Assembly: GCA_943359495.1 (NCBI GenBank)
Contig: CALRHY010000013.1
Location: 1 to 12,587, forward strand
Reading direction: 5' to 3'
DNA length: 12,587 nt
From: Candidatus Uhrbacteria bacterium RIFOXYB12_FULL_58_10
Lineage (GTDB): Bacteria; Patescibacteriota; Patescibacteriia; 2-12-FULL-57-11
The position numbers and the translations under genes are program-made. Below the pieces are notes generated by a model. The model was not told the DNA's origin. It saw nothing but the letters and a program-made list of their open reading frames with translations, and ran no database searches. Below, one piece after another: positions 5,376 to 11,680 of this stretch; the stretch's first letter is position 1, and each line of letters begins with the position of its first letter.

Positions 5376-6719
5376 CTACACCGGCTCGATTGGTTCTGGA
5401 AGGAAGCGTTCTCGGTGCGCAATAATTTCTTCGATACGATAGGTGCCGCGCTTCACACCACCAACAAATCCCGCAACAGCGGCGCGGGCAAGCCAACCGG
5501 ACTTCAGCCAGTCCGTGAGCCATTGATCAACATATGCTGGATCTCCCTGCGGAATACCAGCACCGAGACTGCGCAACCAATTTTCATTGAAGACTTCTTG
5601 CGAACCAATGGTCGGCGCAATGATAATCGGAATACCGAGACTCGCAAAAAAGGAAAGTTCACTCGGCTTCGTCCACAACACATCGGTCGTATGCAGTGCG
5701 TTATTAAACAGTGCAAAATAGGCGTTGCGATCTTCTGCATACAGAATGCGCAGACTCGATTCGGGCAACGTATCCATACCAAGGCGATGAATGGTACGGC
5801 GAAAATGTGCGAGGACGTCTGGGCGCGAGCCAGCAACAAGGACAAGTTGCATGCTCCCCGCAAACAATTTTTCTTTGAGTGCCTGCAAAATACTTCCCAC
5901 CATTTCGCGTTGCGCCCCGGCCCCACCTACCGCAAACGTCAGTGTTAGTGGACGCGTTGCTTTTGGCAGCGAAGATACTCCTAGTAATTGCGACAAACTG
6001 GCCCCGAACGGCCGCGTATAGGTCCCTGCAGGATCGAGGTTGGCAATACGAGCAGCAAGGTCTGCCTTCAGTGTGGTGTGATCGAGTCCGCCGACCAATT
6101 CTTTCGGTAACGGAAAACCAGTCAAAAAAATATTCTTTTCTGGAACACCATAGAGTTTCAAACGCTCTGCAACCCGGCGATTTGGGGCGAAATACTTGAT
6201 GCGTGTTTTCTTCGGACTGAATGGCGCCCAGATGCGGGCGATATCTGTGTCGCAAAGGACGCAATAGATATCTCCCTTGAAACCAAAATATTCTGCGGCG
6301 AGTGCAGGCAGATTAAACGTAGAAATGACTGGTAGTTTTTCTTTTTTAAATCGTTCGACGAGGTCGCGAAGAAATCCTTTTTCAAACAACTTATAAATCT
6401 GTTTGACTTGAAATGTAGCTTCGGAAAGATCGCGCCGCGGATAGAACTCTGGAATCTCTTGCCATTTGTCTAAAAGGTAGAAGACCGGACGGCCCGCGAT
6501 CGGAACCTGGGCCATACGCGAAACGGTTTCGTAAAACTCCCGCGAACGATGCCAGATTTTTTTGTCGGATTCTGGAATGCCTTCGTACTCATTGGCGACA
6601 ATATAATGACCGTCCGTCAAATCACGTAGCGGATACGCGGCGCGACCATGACCGTAACCCATGTTCACCGTCACGACCCAGGCCTCTGTTTTGTGTTCGT
6701 GTTGTGGTGCAGTGGGCAT
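5376..6719 (-). CDS. GT-B glycosyltransferase, GT28 (MurG / MGDG-synthase)-like
   Basis: Probably transfers a sugar from a nucleotide donor to a lipid or other membrane acceptor. The 447-residue product has the two-domain GT-B plan. The N-terminal acceptor domain opens with VVTVNMGYGHGRAA (about 15-28), matching the glycine-rich GxGH loop of MGDG synthases and processive diacylglycerol glucosyltransferases. The C-terminal domain begins with LTLTFAVGGAGAQ (259-270) and carries the donor-site stretch TKPSELSFFASLGIP (350-364), followed by APTIGSQEVFNENWL, as in MurG-like enzymes. A long N-terminal half (190-250) is poorly conserved to my eye. I chose ATG 6717-6719 (start MPTAPQHEHK): a TATACT box lies 25 bases upstream and would sit inside the coding region if the start at 6812 were used. 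Whether it makes glycolipid or acts in the envelope otherwise is unknown. The frame stays open after the TAG stop. Confidence 0.75.
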   Translation of the reverse strand: MPTAPQHEHKTEAWVVTVNMGYGHGRAAYPLRDLTDGHYIVANEYEGIPESDKKIWHRSREFYETVSRMAQVPIAGRPVFYLLDKWQEIPEFYPRRDLSEATFQVKQIYKLFEKGFLRDLVERFKKEKLPVISTFNLPALAAEYFGFKGDIYCVLCDTDIARIWAPFSPKKTRIKYFAPNRRVAERLKLYGVPEKNIFLTGFPLPKELVGGLDHTTLKADLAARIANLDPAGTYTRPFGASLSQLLGVSSLPKATRPLTLTFAVGGAGAQREMVGSILQALKEKLFAGSMQLVLVAGSRPDVLAHFRRTIHRLGMDTLPESSLRILYAEDRNAYFALFNNALHTTDVLWTKPSELSFFASLGIPIIIAPTIGSQEVFNENWLRSLGAGIPQGDPAYVDQWLTDWLKSGWLARAAVAGFVGGVKRGTYRIEEIIAHRERFLPEPIEPV

Positions 6720-6743
6720 AAAACAAGCAAAGAGTATGGAAAA

Positions 6744-6749
6744 AGTATA
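6744..6749 (-). promoter_or_regulatory. Putative -10 box (TATACT) of the glycosyltransferase gene
   Basis: Read on the minus strand this is TATACT (AGTATA on the plus strand), preceded by GTGGAG. It would start transcription near 6737 and leave about 18 bases before the ATG at 6719. The -35 region is weak. It supports the downstream start codon for the glycosyltransferase. Confidence 0.5.
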
Positions 6750-6862
6750 CTCCACTTTGACGAGAATAGAGAATAAAGATGTGGGAAGGGACCATGTGAG
6801 TCTTTTCCACAAGTCGAGTACAATGGATTCCTACACCCCTACTCACCCTACTCCCGTATTCC

Positions 6863-7567
6863 ATGAGTCTCTTTTTTTTGGCCATCGCCGCCGGTTTTCT
6901 AACCATCCTTGCGCCCTGCATCCTTCCAATCCTCCCTTTTTTACTCGGGACCAGTAATGGGAAGTCCGTCTGGCGGCCGGTCGCAATCATCGCCGGCTTT
7001 ATTGGAAGCTTCAGCATCCTTGGAGCGGTTTTTGCAACAGTAGGCACATTTTTTGGGGTGGAAAACAATACGCTGCGGATTTTTGCGGCAGTATTACTTA
7101 TCCTTTTCGGAGCCGCACTTCTTTTTGAAAGCGTCTACGACCGTTTGATTGCCCGTCTCCAGCCAGTGCTGGCAAAACTTGGTACGGATATTTCTGGCGA
7201 CAGCGCCCGAAAGACCGATGCGCTTTCAGGCGTCCTCGTCGGCGTTTCGCTCGGTTTGATCTGGTCGCCGTGTGCCGGGCCAATCCTCGGAACGATCTTG
7301 ACGCTTGCGGCGCGCAGCCATGATTTTGCAACGACCTTCTTCCTTTTCTTCGCCTACGCCGTCGGCGCAGCGGTCCCCATGCTCGGGATTGCCTACGGCA
7401 GCAGTGCCCTGCAAAAACGTTTGCGTTCGACCGGACGGTTCCAGCCGATCTTGAATAAAATCTTCGGTGTCCTCGTCATCCTCACAGCCATTGGCATTTT
7501 GACTGGCTACGATCGTGTCGTCCAAACCTGGCTCATCCAATTTTATCCAACGTCGTTTCTCTTATAG
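6863..7567 (+). CDS. CcdA-type thiol-transfer membrane protein (membrane half of a split DipZ)
   Basis: Carries reducing equivalents from cytoplasmic thioredoxin through the membrane to the exported thioredoxin encoded next. The 234-residue product has about six hydrophobic segments in two similar halves. Each half has its redox motif: LAPCILPILPFLLG with Cys19 and WSPCAGPILGTIL with Cys137, the paired cysteines of CcdA. Start is ATG 6861-6865 region (A at 6863), no Shine-Dalgarno (leader CCCGTATTCC). A TACAAT word at 6819-6824 may be its -10 box. It is divergent from the glycosyltransferase gene. The DipZ-like thioredoxin gene starts two bases after its stop, so they are one transcription unit. 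In Mycobacterium tuberculosis DipZ the same parts (CcdA, thioredoxin, C-terminal domain) are fused in one chain. It is shorter than, and only distantly like, the CcdA protein at 283-1143. Confidence 0.93.
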   Translation: MSLFFLAIAAGFLTILAPCILPILPFLLGTSNGKSVWRPVAIIAGFIGSFSILGAVFATVGTFFGVENNTLRIFAAVLLILFGAALLFESVYDRLIARLQPVLAKLGTDISGDSARKTDALSGVLVGVSLGLIWSPCAGPILGTILTLAARSHDFATTFFLFFAYAVGAAVPMLGIAYGSSALQKRLRSTGRFQPILNKIFGVLVILTAIGILTGYDRVVQTWLIQFYPTSFLL

Positions 7568-7569
7568 AT

Positions 7570-8721
7570 ATGCAGCGTCACACACAAATCGGAATCGCCG
7601 TCGCCGCTATCGCTCTCGCGTTCGTTGGAATGGCACAGTACGTCAGCACCCACACCGCAACACTCCCTGCACAGAATAGCTTTGTGGGATCAGCAAGCAA
7701 TCCTGTTGTCGGACAAATTCCCAATCCTGGAAAAATGAACGAAGATGATGGCGACACACTACCGATCCTTGCGAACGCCATGCCGCCATTCTCTGGAATC
7801 GCCTCGTGGCTCAATAGCCAACCACTCACCCCAGAAGGACTGCGCGGGAAAGTAACGCTCATCGATTTTTGGACGTATTCCTGCATCAACTGTCTCCGCA
7901 CACTTCCCTACACCACCTCTTGGGACCAAAAATATCGCGATAAAGGATTTGTCCTCGTTGGTGTCCACACGCCGGAGTTTGCATTTGAAAAAGTTGAGTC
8001 AAACGTTCGCAACGCCATCACGCAACAACACATTGCCTATCCGGTCGCATTAGACAATGACTACGGGACATGGAACGCCTACAACAACCGCTACTGGCCT
8101 GCAGAATATCTTTTTGATGCCGAAGGCCGACTGCGTTATGTCCATTTTGGCGAAGGGAATTACGATGTCACTGAAGGAAATATTCAGAAACTCTTGGCCG
8201 AGGCTGGCGTCACAGTGGATATGGCAAAGACCAGTGTATCCTCAACCATGAACCTTGATGCCGTCCGCTCGCCAGAAACCTACATCGGCTACGCCCGCTC
8301 CGCAGGTTTTGCCAGCCCAGAACGCGTCTTGAAAGACGGTGAGCAGACGTACACGGCACCGAAAACGCTTGCAGAAAACGAACTTGCACTCGAAGGAAAA
8401 TGGTCTGTCGGCGAGGAAGAAGCGGAGACACGTGGCAGCGCAGCAATCTCCTATCGTTTCACCGCCAGCAATGTGAATCTCGTCATGGGTCGCGACAACG
8501 AAGCAGGAGCGACCGAAGCGGAAGTCACTATGGATGGCAAAGCAGTACCAGTCGACTTTCGTGGTAAAGACATCACTGCCCACGATGGAAAAACTTTTGT
8601 TCGCATTACAAACCATCGTTTGTACAGCCTCATTGACGCGCAAGGTATCTACGGGACCCACACCATCCGCATCCAGTTCCCTGACGCAGGAGTTGGAGCG
8701 TACGCCTTTACGTTTGGGTAG
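7570..8721 (+). CDS. Exported DipZ-like thioredoxin with C-terminal carbohydrate-binding-like domain
   Basis: Extracytoplasmic, membrane-anchored thiol reductase that likely takes electrons from the preceding CcdA. The 383-residue chain has an N-terminal signal-anchor (about 7-25), a low-complexity linker (30-70), a TlpA/ResA-like thioredoxin domain (about 75-215) and a beta-rich C-terminal domain (about 230-383). The active site is Cys105-Ile-Asn-Cys108 in DFWTYSCINCLRTLPY, typical of DipZ, and the cis-proline is Pro177 (YWPAEYLFD). The C-terminal part opens with SPETYIGYARSAGFASPE and has a GKWSVGEEEAE strand, as in the C-terminal domain of M. tuberculosis DipZ, whose structure resembles a carbohydrate-binding module. 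It starts at ATG 7570, two bases after the ccdA stop. Targets are unknown; cytochrome c maturation is one family role, but no heme-binding gene is visible. Confidence 0.92.
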   Translation: MQRHTQIGIAVAAIALAFVGMAQYVSTHTATLPAQNSFVGSASNPVVGQIPNPGKMNEDDGDTLPILANAMPPFSGIASWLNSQPLTPEGLRGKVTLIDFWTYSCINCLRTLPYTTSWDQKYRDKGFVLVGVHTPEFAFEKVESNVRNAITQQHIAYPVALDNDYGTWNAYNNRYWPAEYLFDAEGRLRYVHFGEGNYDVTEGNIQKLLAEAGVTVDMAKTSVSSTMNLDAVRSPETYIGYARSAGFASPERVLKDGEQTYTAPKTLAENELALEGKWSVGEEEAETRGSAAISYRFTASNVNLVMGRDNEAGATEAEVTMDGKAVPVDFRGKDITAHDGKTFVRITNHRLYSLIDAQGIYGTHTIRIQFPDAGVGAYAFTFG

Positions 8722-8727
8722 TAGAGG

Positions 8728-8755
8728 TTGACTTTTTCCGACAATCTGATAAAAA
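8728..8755 (+). promoter_or_regulatory. Putative promoter of the 133-residue orphan gene
   Basis: TTGACT (8728-8733; five of six matches to the -35 consensus), a 16-base spacer, then TAAAAA (8750-8755; four of six). This is the best -35 box seen in the window. An inverted pair GACTTTTT (8730-8737) / AAAAAGTC (8751-8758) coincides with both boxes, so a dimeric regulator or a DNA hairpin could cover the promoter. Confidence 0.45.
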
Positions 8756-8762
8756 GTCGTTG

Positions 8763-8769
8763 AAAGGAG
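8763..8769 (+). promoter_or_regulatory. Strong Shine-Dalgarno (AAAGGAG) deciding a GTG start
   Basis: AAAGGAG lies nine bases before GTG 8779-8781. It is the only textbook Shine-Dalgarno I find before a gene start in the window, and it fixes the start of the orphan gene despite the GTG codon. Confidence 0.75.
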
Positions 8770-8778
8770 ATACCGTTC

Positions 8779-9180
8779 GTGTTGTTGAGTATTGTTTGGT
8801 CAACAAGAAATGGGCTCGTGCAGCATCACCGACGCGTGCTCAATGGACTCCACCTGAAGCAATGGTATTCAATATGGATCGACGATAGCTATTTCATTCC
8901 AGTCAGAACTTTTTCCAAAGAATGGAAAGCGATCCCGTACCTGGTCAGAGAAACGCCAGCCATCGACGACGAAGAATCCTGGAATCTGCTGTCAACGTTG
9001 GGTTTGCAGCCAGTTCTCATGTCTCCGATCAAGCATGTCTATCTTGACATCGGGTTTCAGAACAATGCTCTGGACGATGCGCAAGTGATCTACGGTGGAC
9101 TCCGAGCACTTAAGAAGACGGGACAGGCTGGGCGCTGCCTCAAAGCAAGAGGCATTCGCCGTGCGACCGCAGCCGAATAA
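8779..9180 (+). CDS. Hypothetical protein, 133 residues, self-contained cassette
   Basis: I do not recognise this protein. It has no signal peptide, no clear membrane helix and one cysteine (120). The middle (about 22-95) is rich in Trp, Tyr and Ile, with IDDSYFIPVRTFSKEW and an acidic AIDDEESW segment. The C-terminus (about 108-130) is basic: LKKTGQAGRCLKARGIRR. That tail could bind nucleic acid, but this is only a guess. Reality is supported by a promoter-like TTGACT/TAAAAA pair, the AAAGGAG site nine bases before the GTG, and a terminator starting one base after the TAA. Codon use differs from its neighbours: four of ten arginines are AGA, against none of 18 in the adjacent DipZ-like gene and none in the peroxiredoxin gene. 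With the canonical ribosome site this suggests recent acquisition from a different genome. A purely chance frame is unlikely given these signals. Confidence 0.65.
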   Translation: MLLSIVWSTRNGLVQHHRRVLNGLHLKQWYSIWIDDSYFIPVRTFSKEWKAIPYLVRETPAIDDEESWNLLSTLGLQPVLMSPIKHVYLDIGFQNNALDDAQVIYGGLRALKKTGQAGRCLKARGIRRATAAE

Positions 9181-9213
9181 GACGCTCCCGCGTAACGGAG
9201 CGTCATTTTTTTT
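9181..9213 (+). terminator. Intrinsic terminator of the orphan gene
   Basis: GACGCTCC (9181-9188) pairs perfectly with GGAGCGTC (9197-9204) around an eight-base loop, followed by a T-rich run to 9213. It begins one base after the TAA stop and isolates the orphan gene from the dUTPase promoter. Confidence 0.88.
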
Positions 9214-9251
9214 AAAACTCGCTGCAGTAGCAAACGCGGACAAAAAATCTC

Positions 9252-9260
9252 TGCTATACT
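9252..9260 (+). promoter_or_regulatory. Extended -10 promoter (TGCTATACT) of dut
   Basis: TGC directly precedes TATACT (9255-9260), a textbook extended -10 element. The -35 region has no good match, as is common with extended -10 promoters. Only eight bases separate the box from the dUTPase ATG at 9269, so the transcript would begin at or within a base or two of the start codon. Confidence 0.6.
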
Positions 9261-9268
9261 CCCCTCCT

Positions 9269-9694
9269 ATGCACGTCACCATCCGCAGAATCGACACGGA
9301 ACTGCCATTGCCCAAATATGAAACGCCTGGCGCGGTCGCCTTTGATTTGATCTGTCGTACGACAACGACGGTTGCACCAAAAGCAGTCGCTCTTCTGCCA
9401 AGCAATGTCGTTGTGGTTGTTCCAGAAGGCTTTGCACTCCTCTTGAATTCTCGATCCAGCACGGCACGAAAGCGCGGACTACTCGTACCGCTCGGCATCA
9501 TCGACCAAGACTATTGCGGCCAGGATGACGAATTGCTTCTGCAAGTACTGAATTTTTCTGACGCGCCAGTCACCATCGAACGCGGCGAACGCGTTGGTCA
9601 GGCCTTGCTCGTCAAAATTGAACGAGCGGAATGGAACGAAGTGACGGAATTGTCCGAGCCGTCACGTGGGGGTTTTGGGACGACAGGATTGTAA
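9269..9694 (+). CDS. dut: dUTP diphosphatase (dUTPase)
   Basis: Cytoplasmic homotrimeric enzyme that hydrolyses dUTP to dUMP and pyrophosphate, keeping uracil out of DNA and feeding dTMP synthesis. The 141-residue chain shows all five trimeric-dUTPase motifs: PGAVAFDL (20-27), RSSTARKRGLLV (62-73), GIIDQDYCGQ (76-85) with the catalytic Asp loop, RGERVGQALLVKI (105-117) and RGGFGTTG (133-140), the C-terminal loop that closes over the nucleotide. The SSTARKRG variant of motif 2 replaces the usual SSLAxKxG, and Cys83 sits where Arg is common; neither touches the catalytic Asp. I chose ATG 9269 because the protein begins MHVTIRRIDTELPLPKY in the usual way and the promoter box lies eight bases before it. 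It is preceded by CCCCTCCT with no Shine-Dalgarno. It is convergent with the SIMPL-domain gene. Confidence 0.95.
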   Translation: MHVTIRRIDTELPLPKYETPGAVAFDLICRTTTTVAPKAVALLPSNVVVVVPEGFALLLNSRSSTARKRGLLVPLGIIDQDYCGQDDELLLQVLNFSDAPVTIERGERVGQALLVKIERAEWNEVTELSEPSRGGFGTTGL

Positions 9695-9702
9695 CTTGTT
9701 TC

Positions 9703-9779
9703 TGTCCATCCCCTTGAAGAAGGGGATCCACGATGTCGACGGTCCAACCCATGGATCCCCGCCTACGCGGGGATGGACA
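9703..9779. repeat. Composite palindromic repeat, copy B
   Basis: A 77-base element with perfect 11-bp ends: TGTCCATCCCC (9703-9713) and GGGGATGGACA (9769-9779). Inside are a second perfect pair, GGGGATCCA (9722-9730) / TGGATCCCC (9752-9760), and two small hairpins, CCCCTT-GAAG-AAGGGG (9710-9725) and CCCCGC-CTAC-GCGGGG (9757-9772). The CCCC and GGGG blocks can pair in either arrangement, so cruciform and double-hairpin forms are both possible. It is an inverted homologue of the element at 2724-2820. It lies between the convergent dut and SIMPL genes, where no ordinary terminator is seen, and may take that role. Confidence 0.88.
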
Positions 9780-9820
9780 ATGGTGGAATGAACGTTCATT
9801 TAATAAGAAGAATGACCTTC

Positions 9821-10570
9821 TCAACGCAATCCAAACGCTGCACGAACCACCGCAGTCACCTTCTTTTCTTTGACAGACGTGTCGTACGCACCGTAATCAG
9901 ACAGCTCTGTCGAATTCACTGCAGTCACTTGGAAGACTCCCATGCTTGCAGACTGGATCGTCCCCAGTGTTGCGCCAGTGCTATCTGCGATGTGTTGTGC
10001 ACGCGCTTTTGCATTGCCTGTTGCGTCCGCAAGCATTTCCAGTTTCAAATCAGCGAGTTTGCTGTAGTAATATTCGACGTTCTGCCCAACAAAAACGAGC
10101 CCTTCGCTAATAAGCGCATTCGTTCCCTCTTTCGCCAACGTCGTCACCTTTTCGACGTTTTGCGATTCGACGACGAGCGATTGCTGCAACGTGTATCCAG
10201 TGACACGCCCGTCACAGCCATAGGCACCCGGATCAGACGGACAATACGGATTGATAGAAACTGCATCGACGGTCACTTCGGCATCAGTAAATCCCTGTTT
10301 TGCCAAGTACGTTTGTACAATACGCAGATCCGTTTGCATCGCCGCACTCCCCTCTTTCAATTGCTCCACAGAAACCGTTCGTGTAAATCCGCCGCGCCAC
10401 TTGGCTGTATCAGACATAATTACGCGTTCTGCCGAGCCGGTGACAGAAATGGTGTTTGCCGATGCTTTTGCACTACTGTAAGCCATTGTCCCAATGAGAG
10501 TGCTCACGACGAGCGAGACGGCGATAAGGGCAGCGGCGATCACGGACGTCTTCGGCGTGCTGTTTTCCAT
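9821..10570 (-). CDS. Exported SIMPL-domain (DUF541, YggE-like) protein
   Basis: The family (E. coli YggE, animal SIMPL) is linked to tolerance of oxidative stress, but its biochemistry is not settled. The 249-residue chain has an N-terminal membrane segment (about 9-30, signal-anchor or signal peptide), then the SIMPL domain (about 38-249). It starts ISVTGSAERVIMSDTAKW, the characteristic first strand (I-x-V-x-G-x-[AG]), and the end resembles the family's closing strand. Only two cysteines are present, 110 and 119, in YCPSDPGAYGCDG; outside the membrane they could form a disulfide. Start is ATG 10568-10570, with no Shine-Dalgarno (leader ATGCT). The end meets repeat copy B, beyond which dut converges. 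It is divergent from the ferredoxin-ABC operon, 49 bases away. Confidence 0.87.
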   Translation of the reverse strand: MENSTPKTSVIAAALIAVSLVVSTLIGTMAYSSAKASANTISVTGSAERVIMSDTAKWRGGFTRTVSVEQLKEGSAAMQTDLRIVQTYLAKQGFTDAEVTVDAVSINPYCPSDPGAYGCDGRVTGYTLQQSLVVESQNVEKVTTLAKEGTNALISEGLVFVGQNVEYYYSKLADLKLEMLADATGNAKARAQHIADSTGATLGTIQSASMGVFQVTAVNSTELSDYGAYDTSVKEKKVTAVVRAAFGLR

Positions 10571-10581
10571 AGCATGGATGG

Positions 10582-10610
10582 TTGACGGTGGCTGAAAAAA
10601 ATGGCAAACT
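10582..10610 (+). promoter_or_regulatory. Possible promoter of the ferredoxin-ABC operon
   Basis: TTGACG (10582-10587), then a 17-base spacer, then CAAACT (10605-10610). The -35 match is good (five of six) but the -10 is poor (three of six). A start near 10617 would make the message nearly leaderless before ATG 10620. The 49-base divergent gap leaves no other obvious place for a promoter. Confidence 0.3.
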
Positions 10611-10619
10611 CTTTTGACT

Positions 10620-10928
10620 ATGCATCTTGCTGAGAAACCGTTTCAAAAACTGATACTGGTCTGTACCAATCGCCGCGAAGATGGTCGCGAGTGCTGCGCT
10701 GCAAAGGGTAGTCTTGAAGTATACCACGCACTCAAAGCCGCAGTGAAAGCGATGGATCCGCACATCCGCGTCTCGCAATCAGGATGTTTGGATAATTGCG
10801 CCACGGGGACGACGGTCGTCATTATGCCGGATGCACTCTGGCTTGGTGCAGTCACACAAGAAGACATTCCCGCACTCCTTGCTTACCTCCGCGACGGAAC
10901 ACCTATTCCCTTTTCACCAAGCCTATGA
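10620..10928 (+). CDS. Thioredoxin-like [2Fe-2S] ferredoxin
   Basis: Small soluble electron carrier of the thioredoxin-like ferredoxin group (as in Aquifex Fd and the NuoE C-terminal fold). The 102-residue chain has the expected cysteine pattern: Cys15 (LVCTNRRE), Cys25-Cys26 (RECCAAKG), Cys56 and Cys60 (SGCLDNCATG), with four of these five able to hold the cluster. The GCLxxCxxG turn followed by VVIMPDALWLGAVTQED is the family's C-terminal half, in which a bulky W-x-G precedes the last helix. Start is ATG 10620; the TTG two codons earlier is unnecessary. Its TGA stop overlaps the ATG of the ABC ATPase gene (ATGA), which implies translational coupling. Partner reductases are not visible. A ferredoxin ahead of an ABC exporter is an odd pairing. 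Confidence 0.88.
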   Translation: MHLAEKPFQKLILVCTNRREDGRECCAAKGSLEVYHALKAAVKAMDPHIRVSQSGCLDNCATGTTVVIMPDALWLGAVTQEDIPALLAYLRDGTPIPFSPSL

Positions 10929-11671
10929 CCACCCCCGCACTCGAAATCACCGACTTGCGAAAGCAATACGGTAAAACCGAAGCAGTCAAAGGAATCAACC
11001 TCACTCTCCAACCAGGAGAATTTTTTGGATTCCTCGGTCCGAATGGCGCAGGAAAAACAACGACAATTAGTTGCATTGTCGGTATCAGCACACCGAGTGC
11101 TGGGACCATTAAAGTATTTGGTCATGACGTTGTAGCAAACTATAGAGAGGCGCGGGCAAAAGTTGGTGTTGCGCCGCAGGAATTTAATATTGATCCATTC
11201 GGAACGGTCGAGAAAATTCTTGATTACGTAGCCGGATATTACGGCATCGACGCTGCAAAACGAAAGGTGGTCATTGAAAAACTCCTGACGGATTTTGAAT
11301 TGCTTGCTCATCGAAAAAAAGCGTTTCGTGAATTGTCAGGCGGCTTGAAACGTCGCGTCATGATTGCTCGCGCCATGGTACATGATCCCGATCTCTTGAT
11401 CTTGGACGAACCGACCGCTGGCGTCGATGTTGAACTGCGCCGCGAAATTTGGCGTTTCCTTCGCGAAATCAACGCGCGTGGAAAAACTATCCTTCTTACT
11501 TCACACTACCTCGAAGAAGTGCAGCAACTTTGCTCGCGCATCGGTATTATCGCCCAAGGCGAGATTGTCTATCTTGGCCAAAAAGAAGATTTGCTCAAGA
11601 ACGGAAAGTCACTCGAAGACATGTACCTGCATTACACGACAAACGGAGCCAGTGCTCCAGGAAAGGCATAG
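10925..11671 (+). CDS. ABC transporter ATP-binding protein (exporter type, ABC-2 partner)
   Basis: Nucleotide-binding subunit that powers the permease encoded next. The 248-residue chain has every core motif: Walker A GPNGAGKTT (38-46), Q-loop Gln85 (VAPQEF), signature LSGGL (137-141), Walker B LLILDEP (157-163), D-loop AGVD (165-168) and H-loop His194 (LTSHYLEE). The sequence is of the DRR/CcmA/YadG branch used with ABC-2 permeases. The start ATG 10925-10927 overlaps the ferredoxin stop by four bases; longer in-frame starts lie inside the ferredoxin gene and were rejected. The permease gene follows after nine bases. The substrate (drug, lipid or polysaccharide) cannot be told. Confidence 0.95.
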   Translation: MTTPALEITDLRKQYGKTEAVKGINLTLQPGEFFGFLGPNGAGKTTTISCIVGISTPSAGTIKVFGHDVVANYREARAKVGVAPQEFNIDPFGTVEKILDYVAGYYGIDAAKRKVVIEKLLTDFELLAHRKKAFRELSGGLKRRVMIARAMVHDPDLLILDEPTAGVDVELRREIWRFLREINARGKTILLTSHYLEEVQQLCSRIGIIAQGEIVYLGQKEDLLKNGKSLEDMYLHYTTNGASAPGKA

Positions 11672-11680
11672 CCCACCCCT

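Noticed and set aside
4098..5948. 616-residue plus-strand open frame
   Set aside because: It lies antisense to pepA and the glycosyltransferase, both with complete family motifs. Its translation is rich in Cys, Arg, Asn and Phe with no domain, and it crosses an intergenic gap.
8730..8758. Terminator after the DipZ-like gene
   Set aside because: The inverted repeat has a 13-base loop, A/T-only stem core and no T run after it; it fits the promoter of the next gene better.
9095..9268. N-terminal extension of dUTPase
   Set aside because: It overlaps the orphan gene, the terminator and the dut promoter. The family start is MHVTIRRID at 9269.
10796..10924. Longer start for the ABC ATPase
   Set aside because: Lies inside the ferredoxin gene in another frame. 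The ATG at 10925 gives the normal N-terminus and a typical ATGA coupling.
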